Of a stretch of 64,000 nucleotides of DNA, positions 8,846 to 15,794 are shown piece by piece. Every line of letters begins with the position of its first letter. Position 1 is the first letter of the stretch. The DNA is taken from contig DLGW01000016.1 of the NCBI GenBank assembly GCA_002482885.1, positions 197,111 to 261,110 on the forward strand. The letters run 5' to 3'. The notes under the pieces are model-generated. The model saw only the letters and a program-made list of their open reading frames with translations, did not search any database and was not told where the DNA came from. Position numbers and translations under genes: made by a program. The stretch comes from Flavobacteriaceae bacterium UBA7684 (GTDB lineage Bacteria > Bacteroidota > Bacteroidia > Flavobacteriales > Flavobacteriaceae).

Positions 8846-9763
8846 CTAATGCGTAAGCATTGAAACAGTGATTTTATCTTTCTCCAGTTGATTTTTTAAT
8901 TCAGCTATAGAATCGAACTTTTGTTCATCTCGGATTCTTTCTGTCAAATGAACGCTAATGGTTTGACCGTATAAATCTTGATTGAAATTTAAAAAATGAA
9001 CTTCAATGGATTGCTCGTTTCCGTTTACGGTAGGGTTGGTGCCAATGTTCATCATGCCATATACTTTTTGCCCGTTTAAAAAAACATATACCGCATACAC
9101 ACCGTTTTGCGGGATGAGTTTGTAAGGCTCCTCAATCGCAATGTTTGCAGTGGGAAAATCAATGGTTCTTCCTAATCCTTTACCATGAGTCACTTTGCCA
9201 GTTAACAAATAATCATACCCTAAATACTGATTCGCCAAAGTGATTTGTCCTTCGCTTAATGCTTTTCGGGTTTTGGTAGAACTTACCGAAACATCTTTAA
9301 TTTCTTGAGCAGAGATTTGTTCTACATCAAAGTGAAATTGATTGCCAAAACGAATCAAATCATAAATATCGGCCGAACGATTTACACCAAAACGGTGGTC
9401 GTGTCCAATAATTATCTTTTGAATGTGTAAAGTATCTACCAAAATGTTTCTGACGAATTCCAAAGCGGTTAATTGAGCAAAATCTTTGTCGAAGGGTTGT
9501 ATGATTAAGTTTTCTAATCCTGCCTTTTCTAATAAATAGGATTTTTCAGTAATGGTATTTAATAATTTGATTTCCGATTGGTTGTTGAGTACCATTCGTG
9601 GATGCGGAAAAAAGGTCATCAGAACACTTTCGTATTCGCCATTGTGCTCGGTTAGTTTTTTGATGATGGATTGATGCCCAATATGCACACCGTCAAAAGT
9701 CCCAATAGTAATAATGGTTTTTTTGTTGGAATGAAATTCTTTATAAGATTGGAATACTTTCAA
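8846..9763 (-). CDS. ribF: Bifunctional riboflavin kinase / FAD synthetase
   Basis: 305 residues, the normal length. The N-terminal adenylyltransferase domain has GTFDGVHIGHQ (residues 22-32), the nucleotide-binding loop. The C-terminal riboflavin kinase domain (from about residue 180) has GRTIDFPTANI and a MMNIGTNPT motif. It converts riboflavin to FMN and then FAD. It stands alone with its own TAAATTTG -7 box. No FMN riboswitch was recognised in the leader. Confidence 0.95.
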   Translation of the reverse strand: MKVFQSYKEFHSNKKTIITIGTFDGVHIGHQSIIKKLTEHNGEYESVLMTFFPHPRMVLNNQSEIKLLNTITEKSYLLEKAGLENLIIQPFDKDFAQLTALEFVRNILVDTLHIQKIIIGHDHRFGVNRSADIYDLIRFGNQFHFDVEQISAQEIKDVSVSSTKTRKALSEGQITLANQYLGYDYLLTGKVTHGKGLGRTIDFPTANIAIEEPYKLIPQNGVYAVYVFLNGQKVYGMMNIGTNPTVNGNEQSIEVHFLNFNQDLYGQTISVHLTERIRDEQKFDSIAELKNQLEKDKITVSMLTH

Positions 9764-9795
9764 AGGATACGGTTTGTGGTATTTAAATGGGTTGC

Positions 9796-9803
9796 CAAAT
9801 TTA
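9796..9803 (-). promoter_or_regulatory. Bacteroidota -7 box (TAAATTTG) for ribF
   Basis: A perfect TAnnTTTG on the minus strand, 32 bp upstream of the ribF ATG. The -33 element is not obvious. Confidence 0.5.
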
Positions 9804-9984
9804 GGTAAATAATGTTTAACTGTAAATTTGTTTAATCGGATTTTAAGTCATTAGCAAATAGTCGTTAGGCAACAACTGTTTTTATATTTTGAGATTACTT
9901 TTAACTTACTAACCTCAAAACATTTTAACGAAAACCTATTCCCAAATTGCCTCATTTTCAAATTTTACTTTAACAATTTTTTAA

Positions 9985-9992
9985 TACATTTG
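9985..9992 (+). promoter_or_regulatory. Candidate -7 box (TACATTTG) ahead of the hairpin RNA
   Basis: A perfect TAnnTTTG on the plus strand inside an AT-rich stretch. It is 82 bp before the hairpin element and 327 bp before the nuclease gene, so it could serve either one. Confidence 0.35.
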
Positions 9993-10073
9993 GTTTAAAC
10001 ACAAAAATCACCATACATGACATAACACCAACTAAAAAATATTAAAATATAGCGTTTCGCTTAAAATTTTCCT

Positions 10074-10188
10074 GTATCCAAAATCGACCAAATTTAAACC
10101 ACAGGGAAAGTAAGAGTGGAAACGCCTGCGATAAACGCGGGCGTTCCTTTTTGCTTTGTGGTTGGGTTCTTGGTCGAGCCTTGGATAC
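10074..10188. ncRNA. Long bulged hairpin, candidate 6S-like regulatory RNA
   Basis: Working outward-in: GTATCCAA (10074-10081) pairs with 10181-10188; TCGACCAA (10084-10091) with 10170-10177; AACCACA (10097-10103) with 10157-10163. An open bubble of 14 and 9 nt follows. An apical stem (10118-10130 with 10136-10147, 12 pairs, one bulged A, one G-U) is closed by ATAAA. In all 35 pairs form within 115 nt. A closing stem with small internal loops, a central bubble and an apical hairpin is the hallmark of 6S RNA, and a flavobacterial 6S motif is known. Orientation is unresolved. The 500-bp non-coding stretch around it holds no ORF. Confidence 0.55.
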
Positions 10189-10318
10189 GAGTAAAAATGG
10201 AATTAGCCCGCGTCCTCTTTTTATTTATATCGTAGTTTAAAAATCCAACGACATATTTTGACTTAGGCACAGGTTAATTTTGAATGAAAAGAAAAGATTA
10301 ACAACTAAATCAAATACT

Positions 10319-11341
10319 ATGAATTATTGGCTACACAGAATTTCACATTTAGCAGAAGTTTCTTATCCATTGTTGGAAAAAGGATATTTATCTATCGGGT
10401 ACGTAGATTACGCAAATCCTGAAATTGTTGATAAAGTAATACAAAACGACAAATATTATTTTGATAATGAATTTCAAAGAATTTATGGAGCTTTACCAAG
10501 AAATAGATATTCATTATGGAATTTTTTATCTTTTAAAAAGGGCGATATTGTAATTGTTCCAAGCTGGGGAACATTTTATGTTTGTGAAATTACAGATGAG
10601 AAACCCGCGTTAATGTCAGCAGCCTACACCTCTGATTTAAAAACATGGAATAATAAAACTATACAGCTTAACGGTGATTTATTTATAGACGAAAATGGTA
10701 AAACTTATGACTTAGGTTTTACAAGAAAAATAAAAATATTACACAGAAGTATTTCCAGAGAAAAATTTGCCGATGCTGCTTTAACTGCCCGCATGAAAAT
10801 GAGGCAAACAAATGCATGTATTAATGATTTAAAACAAAGTGTTGAAAATAGCATACAAAATTATCAGCAAAACAAACCCATTCACTTGCACAGCATATTG
10901 CAAGAACACACTTGTAATCTAATTTTAGAAACCCTAAAAAAAGAATTAAACCCCGATAAGTTTGAAAAAACAATCAAAATTTATTTTGAAACCATTGGAG
11001 CAAATAGTGTAAAAATACCGTCAAAAAATGAGCGTGAAAAAGAAGGAGACGCCGATATTGTTGCCAATTTCGAAAATTTAAAACTTATTATTTACGTACA
11101 AGCTAAATTTCAATCAGGAACAATTGGAGATTGGGCTACACAACAAATTTCTGATTATAAAGAAAATAAAGACCGATTAGATGATGGTTACTCTAGAATG
11201 GCATGGGTAATAACAACTGCCAATAATTTTAATGAAGAAGCCCAAAACAAAGCAAAAGAAGAAAATATCCAATTAATCAACGGTATAGAATTTTCTAAAA
11301 TGCTATTAAACGCTGGGATTTTAAATTATACTAATCTTTAA
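10319..11341 (+). CDS. Mrr-type restriction endonuclease (PD-(D/E)XK) with N-terminal PUA/EVE-like domain
   Basis: The frame opens at 10280, but the second Met (MNYWLHRISH, 10319) fits the domain start better, giving 340 residues. The first half has KKGDIVIVPSWGTFYVCEI, typical of a PUA/EVE-like base-recognition fold. The last third is an Mrr-type nuclease: the acidic residue in EGDADIVA and the QAK motif in IYVQAKF, followed by a helix with WATQQISDYK. No methyltransferase or specificity gene is adjacent, so it may act as a stand-alone nuclease against modified DNA. Its target is unknown. The T9SS gene follows after 11 bp. Confidence 0.75.
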   Translation: MNYWLHRISHLAEVSYPLLEKGYLSIGYVDYANPEIVDKVIQNDKYYFDNEFQRIYGALPRNRYSLWNFLSFKKGDIVIVPSWGTFYVCEITDEKPALMSAAYTSDLKTWNNKTIQLNGDLFIDENGKTYDLGFTRKIKILHRSISREKFADAALTARMKMRQTNACINDLKQSVENSIQNYQQNKPIHLHSILQEHTCNLILETLKKELNPDKFEKTIKIYFETIGANSVKIPSKNEREKEGDADIVANFENLKLIIYVQAKFQSGTIGDWATQQISDYKENKDRLDDGYSRMAWVITTANNFNEEAQNKAKEENIQLINGIEFSKMLLNAGILNYTNL

Positions 11342-11352
11342 ATTTATTAATC

Positions 11353-12975
11353 ATGAAAAAAAACATACAAACTATATTAATTACATTACTTTTTTCAGGA
11401 AGTATTTTTGGACAGGAAACAACTATTGAATGGAGTAAAGCTTTAGGCGAGATAGATTTTACTACTTTAATTGAAACTTCAGATAATCATTTTTTGATAA
11501 CTTCAATGACTCCAACAGGACATGTTATGAAAATTGGCAAAGATGGAATAATTAAGTGGAAAACCAATACAGGAGATAAGACACAACCACTTTTTATTAA
11601 GCAATTAAATGATGGAAGTTTTTTAATTGTGGGGTATACAGATTCTGGATTAGTTCCGAGAATTCATAAACAAAAAAATTGTATTGGTATTAATTGTTAT
11701 TCAGGAGATATATGGGTAGCAAAATTAGATATTAACGGTAAGTTAGAATGGCAAAATGCTTATGGAGGTTCTGGAATTGATTTCGCAAGTATTGGTTATC
11801 AAACTAAAGATGGTGGTTATGTTATATTTGGAACCGTTGGTTCTAACGATGGAGACATAACTAATAGCTATAACTCTACACGATATACATATAGAGACAT
11901 TTGGATTTTAAAATTATCCAACAAAGGAGAAATTGAATGGCAAAAAATATTCGGTGGTAACAGCGATGAAGCAACTTGGGCTCCAAGTGTTCAAAATGCA
12001 GATGGTACTTTTACCATAAACGCTTACTCAACCTCAGTAGATGGAGATTTTTTAGGAGAAATAGATGGTCAAAAAACTTTCGAATTAACTTTTAATGAAA
12101 AAGGAGAAATTGTAAATAAAAAACTTTCGGATTGGAAAAAGTTATCTACACCAAAAACATTAACTAATGATGGCAATTATGTTGTGACAGGAGAATTAAA
12201 AGGTGACTTAGTAGTTGAAAAAATCACACCCCAAGGTGAAGTTTTGTGGCAAAAAATATTTGGCGAAACTACTTCCTCAGAATATGGACAATTTATATTA
12301 CAGGATAATGAAAAAAATTATATAGTAGCAGGATACAATAAAGAAGATTTTTGGATTTTAAAACTAGACGAGACAGGTAGTTTAATTACTGAAAAAATTA
12401 TTAAGGGTAATAATTTTGACCGTTTAATTGATTTTTATGCAAATTCAGACAATACTTATACCGCCATATTAAATTCACAATCTACTGATGGAATTTTCAT
12501 AAAAAACAAAGGAAAGCAGGATATTTTTATTTTAACAATAGATAAAGATGGAGAAGTTATTGGAGTTTCTAATCTAGGGGGGACAGAGAATGACTGGGCA
12601 GTTGCAGCAAAAAAGGTTAATGATTCTTGTGTTTTATTTGTTAATACACAGTCACCAGATTATTATATACTAGAAAATGAGTTAGCAAGTGGCTTAATGA
12701 TGTTTAAACTTTCAGTTAATAACTTATCTGTTAAAGATTTTACAAAATCTAAGATAACATACAACCCCAATCCTGCCACAAACCAATTAACTCTAACCCA
12801 TACCGAGCCAATTAAAAAAGCTAGTGTTTATAATTATTTAGGGCAATTGGTGTTAACCCAAAACGGAACAGAAAATAATATGCAATTAAACGTAAGTAAT
12901 TTACCAAATGGTAATTATTTGGTTAAAATAGAAAGTGATACAGAATCACAAACGGTAAAATTTGTAAAGGAATAA
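11353..12975 (+). CDS. Secreted beta-propeller-like protein with T9SS type A sorting domain
   Basis: 540 residues. A signal peptide ends near SIFGQ (residue 21). The body has repeats of about 70 residues marked by EW-x-K/N-x-x-G and G-x-Y/F-I/V (IEWSKALGE, LEWQNAYGGSG, IEWQKIFGG, VLWQKIFGE), as in a beta-propeller. The last ~75 residues (YNPNPATNQL, then YNYLGQLV, LPNGNYLVKIE) form a type A T9SS sorting domain, so the protein should cross the outer membrane and be anchored or released. Function unknown. Downstream are a terminator and copy 1 of the structured element. Confidence 0.85.
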   Translation: MKKNIQTILITLLFSGSIFGQETTIEWSKALGEIDFTTLIETSDNHFLITSMTPTGHVMKIGKDGIIKWKTNTGDKTQPLFIKQLNDGSFLIVGYTDSGLVPRIHKQKNCIGINCYSGDIWVAKLDINGKLEWQNAYGGSGIDFASIGYQTKDGGYVIFGTVGSNDGDITNSYNSTRYTYRDIWILKLSNKGEIEWQKIFGGNSDEATWAPSVQNADGTFTINAYSTSVDGDFLGEIDGQKTFELTFNEKGEIVNKKLSDWKKLSTPKTLTNDGNYVVTGELKGDLVVEKITPQGEVLWQKIFGETTSSEYGQFILQDNEKNYIVAGYNKEDFWILKLDETGSLITEKIIKGNNFDRLIDFYANSDNTYTAILNSQSTDGIFIKNKGKQDIFILTIDKDGEVIGVSNLGGTENDWAVAAKKVNDSCVLFVNTQSPDYYILENELASGLMMFKLSVNNLSVKDFTKSKITYNPNPATNQLTLTHTEPIKKASVYNYLGQLVLTQNGTENNMQLNVSNLPNGNYLVKIESDTESQTVKFVKE

Positions 12976-12997
12976 ACTTAAATTTTAAAAGTTTTTT

Positions 12998-13025
12998 AAA
13001 CCACGCCCGAAAAGCGTGGTTTTTT
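12998..13025 (+). terminator. Intrinsic terminator after the T9SS beta-propeller gene
   Basis: Stem ACCACGC (13000-13006) with GCGTGGT (13014-13020), loop CCGAAAA, then a T-run. An almost identical hairpin (AACACGC / GCGTGTT) precedes the second copy of the structured element at 23371-23396, so the hairpin may belong to the repeated unit. Confidence 0.85.
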
Positions 13026-13026
13026 C

Positions 13027-13103
13027 GTGTTAGCGATTGCAGCAAAGTACCGTGTACTGCGGAAAGCGCGACCTGATTCGCTTTAGCGAAGAAGGGAACA
13101 CCC
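13027..13103 (+). repeat. 77-nt structured element, copy 1
   Basis: A closing stem GTGTT (13027-13031) with AACAC (13097-13101) encloses two hairpins: AGTAC-CGT-GTACT (13046-13058) and TTCGC-TTTA-GCGAA (13077-13090). Copy 2 at 23400-23476 matches at 74 of 77 positions, and all three differences fall outside these arms. It lies between converging genes, 7 bp from the ferredoxin stop. No ORF fits it. Confidence 0.8.
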
Positions 13104-13110
13104 AAAACCT

Positions 13111-13341
13111 TTAAACTTCCTTAACGGATATAATATGAACTGGACAAGCTTTGGCTGCGGCTTCGCAATTTTCGGTAATGGTGTGGTCATGTGATTTTAG
13201 GGTATGAAAACCCTTGTTGTCTTGCGATTTTATCAAAACCGTTTTTCCGTCTTTTTTAGACATTTGAAATTGCTTAGGCGCTAATTCTACGCAGTAATTA
13301 CAGCCGATGCATTTGTTGCGTTGCAAGGTAACGATTACCAT
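13111..13341 (-). CDS. Small 4Fe-4S ferredoxin
   Basis: 76 residues with a single cluster motif: CIGCNYC (residues 11-17) and a distant CPVH partner (near residue 65), as in monocluster bacterial ferredoxins. It ends the trhO-trhP-ferredoxin run, separated from trhP by only 3 bp, so it is co-transcribed. The likely role is to supply electrons to, or help maintain, the iron-sulfur enzyme TrhP; that link rests on gene order alone. Confidence 0.85.
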   Translation of the reverse strand: MVIVTLQRNKCIGCNYCVELAPKQFQMSKKDGKTVLIKSQDNKGFHTLKSHDHTITENCEAAAKACPVHIISVKEV

Positions 13342-13344
13342 AAT

Positions 13345-14586
13345 TTAGGCTTCCACTATTTTATACATTTTATCGGATAATCGAATTCTAAAAGGAACTT
13401 TTAAGGTACAACTATCTCCTTTGGTCGCTTTTTCAGAAGCAATATCATTTACAAACATATCTTCTAAAATCAATTCTTGCGCGCCAGTACTCGGGCCAGT
13501 AATTAAAACTTTGTCGCCTTTTTTAATGTCGTAAGCTTCAATTTTAAATTCTGCAATACTTGATTTTGGAAAGTAATGCATGCCTTTGCCTACATATACT
13601 TTTTTCTGGGTAGCGCTGGAACCTGAAATATCACTCCATTCACCTAGTTTTTGCCCCAAGTAATAGCCACTCCAAAAACCACGGTTGTACACGGTGCTTA
13701 AATCTTCCATCCAGCCGTTAATTTTTTCTTTCGTGAATGTTCCTGCATAATAAGCGTCAATGGCTTCGCGATAGGTTTTGGTTACGGTAGCCACATATTC
13801 AGGAGCACGTCCACGTCCTTCTAATTTTAAAACTTGCACCCCTGCATCAATGACTTGATCTAAAAAGTCTAAGGTGCATAAATCTTTAGGCGACATCATG
13901 TATTCGTTATCGATTTCGATTTCAAATCCAGTTTCTTGATCAATTACCGTGTATTTTTTACGACAATTTTGCTTACAAGCTCCACGGTTTGCCGATGAAT
14001 TGTAAGAGTGTAAACTTAAATAACATTTCCCAGAAACCGCCATACACAAGGCACCATGTCCGAAAATTTCAATTTCTACCAAACGCCCCGAAGGTCCTTT
14101 GACTTGTTCTTTTTCAATTTGTTCAGTAATCATTTTTACCTGACGCAAACTCAATTCTCTGCTCAAAACCATAGTGTCGGCAAATAAGCTGTAAAACTTT
14201 ACAGTTTCAATATTGGTTACGTTTAATTGAGTAGATATGTGCACTTCAATACCTAAACTTCTGGCCGATGCAATTACGGCTTGGTCAGAAGCGATTACAG
14301 CGGTGATTCCTGCTTCTTGGGCTTTAGTTAATAAGGTTTTAACTACCGATAAATCGTGGTCGTAAATAATGGTATTTAAAGTCAAATAGGTACGTATGTT
14401 TTTAGTGCCACAACGTTTGGCGATTTCGGGTAAATCGTCCATGGTAAAATTGATGGAAGCACGCGCACGCATATTTAATTGCTCTACGCCAAAATATACT
14501 GAATCCGCTCCGTTGTCAATGGCAGCTTGTAATGATTCAAAGTTTCCAGCCGGAGCCATAAGTTCTATTTTTCCTGATGGTGTCAT
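13345..14586 (-). CDS. trhP: Peptidase U32-family tRNA uridine-34 hydroxylase
   Basis: 413 residues of the YegQ/U32 family. The starting LMAPAGNFESL, the signature GHGALCMAVSGKCYLS, SSANRGACKQNCR and the later LKLEGRGR are all present; the cysteines are thought to bind an Fe-S cluster. In E. coli, TrhP makes 5-hydroxyuridine-34 in tRNA without O2, using prephenate. The old name peptidase is misleading. The gene lies 11 bp after trhO and 3 bp before the ferredoxin gene. The start ATG is the first in frame and agrees with the family. Confidence 0.88.
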   Translation of the reverse strand: MTPSGKIELMAPAGNFESLQAAIDNGADSVYFGVEQLNMRARASINFTMDDLPEIAKRCGTKNIRTYLTLNTIIYDHDLSVVKTLLTKAQEAGITAVIASDQAVIASARSLGIEVHISTQLNVTNIETVKFYSLFADTMVLSRELSLRQVKMITEQIEKEQVKGPSGRLVEIEIFGHGALCMAVSGKCYLSLHSYNSSANRGACKQNCRKKYTVIDQETGFEIEIDNEYMMSPKDLCTLDFLDQVIDAGVQVLKLEGRGRAPEYVATVTKTYREAIDAYYAGTFTKEKINGWMEDLSTVYNRGFWSGYYLGQKLGEWSDISGSSATQKKVYVGKGMHYFPKSSIAEFKIEAYDIKKGDKVLITGPSTGAQELILEDMFVNDIASEKATKGDSCTLKVPFRIRLSDKMYKIVEA

Positions 14587-14597
14587 GAAAATATATT

Positions 14598-15635
14598 TTA
14601 TTTATTTGGTTTGAATTTTAAAGCTTCAGACCTTCCTTTTTTGAAAATTTTATTGCTGTTTTTGGTGTTTCTGCGCAATTCTTTTTGTGTTTCTTCAGGT
14701 AAATGAATGATTTCTACACAGGCATCGGAACAACATCCTTCCATTTTTTGTACGCATTCCTCGCATTGTAAAAACAACAAATGACAGGCTTCGTTGATGC
14801 AATTGGTGTGCGTATCGCAAGGTTTGCCACATTGGTGGCATTGTGCGATAACATCTTCGGTAATGCGTTCGCCCAAACGGTGGTCAAACACAAAGTTTTT
14901 CCCAATGAATTTACTTTCTAGCCCTTGCTCTTTGACTTGTCGGGTGTATTCAATAATACCGCCTTCTAACTGAAACACTTTTTGAAACCCTTTGTGTTTA
15001 AAATAAGCACTGGCTTTTTCGCATCGGATACCGCCCGTGCAGTACATTAATACATTTTTGTCTTCTTTGTGCGGGGCCAGTTGTTCTTCTATAATCGGCA
15101 AGGAATCTCTAAAAGTGTCGACATCGGGTGTAATGGCATTTTTAAAATGACCGATTTCACTTTCGTAATGATTACGCATATCCACTACAATGGTGTTCGG
15201 GTCTTCTAATAATTCATTGAATGATTTTGCATTTAAGTGTACCCCTTTATTGGTTACGTCAAAAGTTTCATCATTCAAACCATCAGCCACAATTTTATCC
15301 CGAACTTTTATGGTTAATTTTAAGAATGATTTATCGAATTGTTCTACCGCAATGTTTAATCGAATGCCATTTAAAAAAGAAATACTATCTAAATGAGCTT
15401 TAAATTCATGAAAACGGTCGGCAGGTAACGATAATTGTGCATTAATGCCTTCGGTGGCTACATAAATTCTGCCTAAAACCTCTAGGGGGTTCCAGGCTAA
15501 AAACAACGAATCTCTGAATTCTTTCGGATGAGGTAAATGCGCATAAGCGTAAAACGATAAAGTCAAACGGGTTTTCCCCGCTTCATCAATCAGTTTGGCT
15601 CGCTCTTCTGCGCTTAAGGTATTGTACAGTTGCAT
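14598..15635 (-). CDS. trhO: tRNA uridine-34 hydroxylase, rhodanese type (O2-dependent)
   Basis: 345 residues of the YceA family. It has an N-terminal acylphosphatase-like domain (YVATEGINAQLS), a rhodanese domain with the active Cys in MYCTGGIRCEKASA (about residue 200) and a C-terminal Cys-rich segment (CHQCGKPC, CEECVQ, CCSDAC) that looks metal-binding. E. coli TrhO makes 5-hydroxyuridine-34 using O2. It is the first gene of the operon with trhP and ferredoxin, so the aerobic and anaerobic routes sit together. A promoter-like pair lies at 15643-15672. Confidence 0.92.
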   Translation of the reverse strand: MQLYNTLSAEERAKLIDEAGKTRLTLSFYAYAHLPHPKEFRDSLFLAWNPLEVLGRIYVATEGINAQLSLPADRFHEFKAHLDSISFLNGIRLNIAVEQFDKSFLKLTIKVRDKIVADGLNDETFDVTNKGVHLNAKSFNELLEDPNTIVVDMRNHYESEIGHFKNAITPDVDTFRDSLPIIEEQLAPHKEDKNVLMYCTGGIRCEKASAYFKHKGFQKVFQLEGGIIEYTRQVKEQGLESKFIGKNFVFDHRLGERITEDVIAQCHQCGKPCDTHTNCINEACHLLFLQCEECVQKMEGCCSDACVEIIHLPEETQKELRRNTKNSNKIFKKGRSEALKFKPNK

Positions 15636-15642
15636 GCTATAA

Positions 15643-15672
15643 CAATATTAAGGTTAGAAAATTTTGGGCAAA
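15643..15672 (-). promoter_or_regulatory. Candidate promoter of the trhO-trhP-ferredoxin operon
   Basis: On the minus strand TTTG (15669-15672) is followed after 18 bp by TAATATTG (15643-15650), one mismatch from TAnnTTTG. The box ends 7 bp before the trhO ATG, so the leader would be nearly absent. Confidence 0.4.
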
Positions 15673-15685
15673 GATAACAGATTAT

Positions 15686-15713
15686 GATTTGAAATTCGTG
15701 ATTTGAAATAGAT
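15686..15713. repeat. 14-bp tandem repeat upstream of trhO
   Basis: GATTTGAAATTCGT (15686-15699) and GATTTGAAATAGAT (15700-15713) share the first ten bases. The unit is again 14 bp. It lies just upstream of the trhO promoter candidate. Confidence 0.55.
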
Positions 15714-15794
15714 TCAATTAAATACTATATTTTCAATTCGTTTAATTTAAAAAAATAAAGCAGTTAATTTAAATCATTCGAAGGTTTTAAACCT

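Noticed and set aside
10074..10188. Retron msr/msd or group II intron remnant, given the inverted repeats
   Set aside because: No reverse transcriptase is near and the structure lacks the long msd stem or intron domain V; a 6S-like RNA fits better.
13027..13103. tRNA-like or tmRNA-like gene for the 77-nt element
   Set aside because: The length suits a tRNA, but there is no T-loop GGTTCGAATCC, no seven-base anticodon loop and no acceptor stem of seven pairs.
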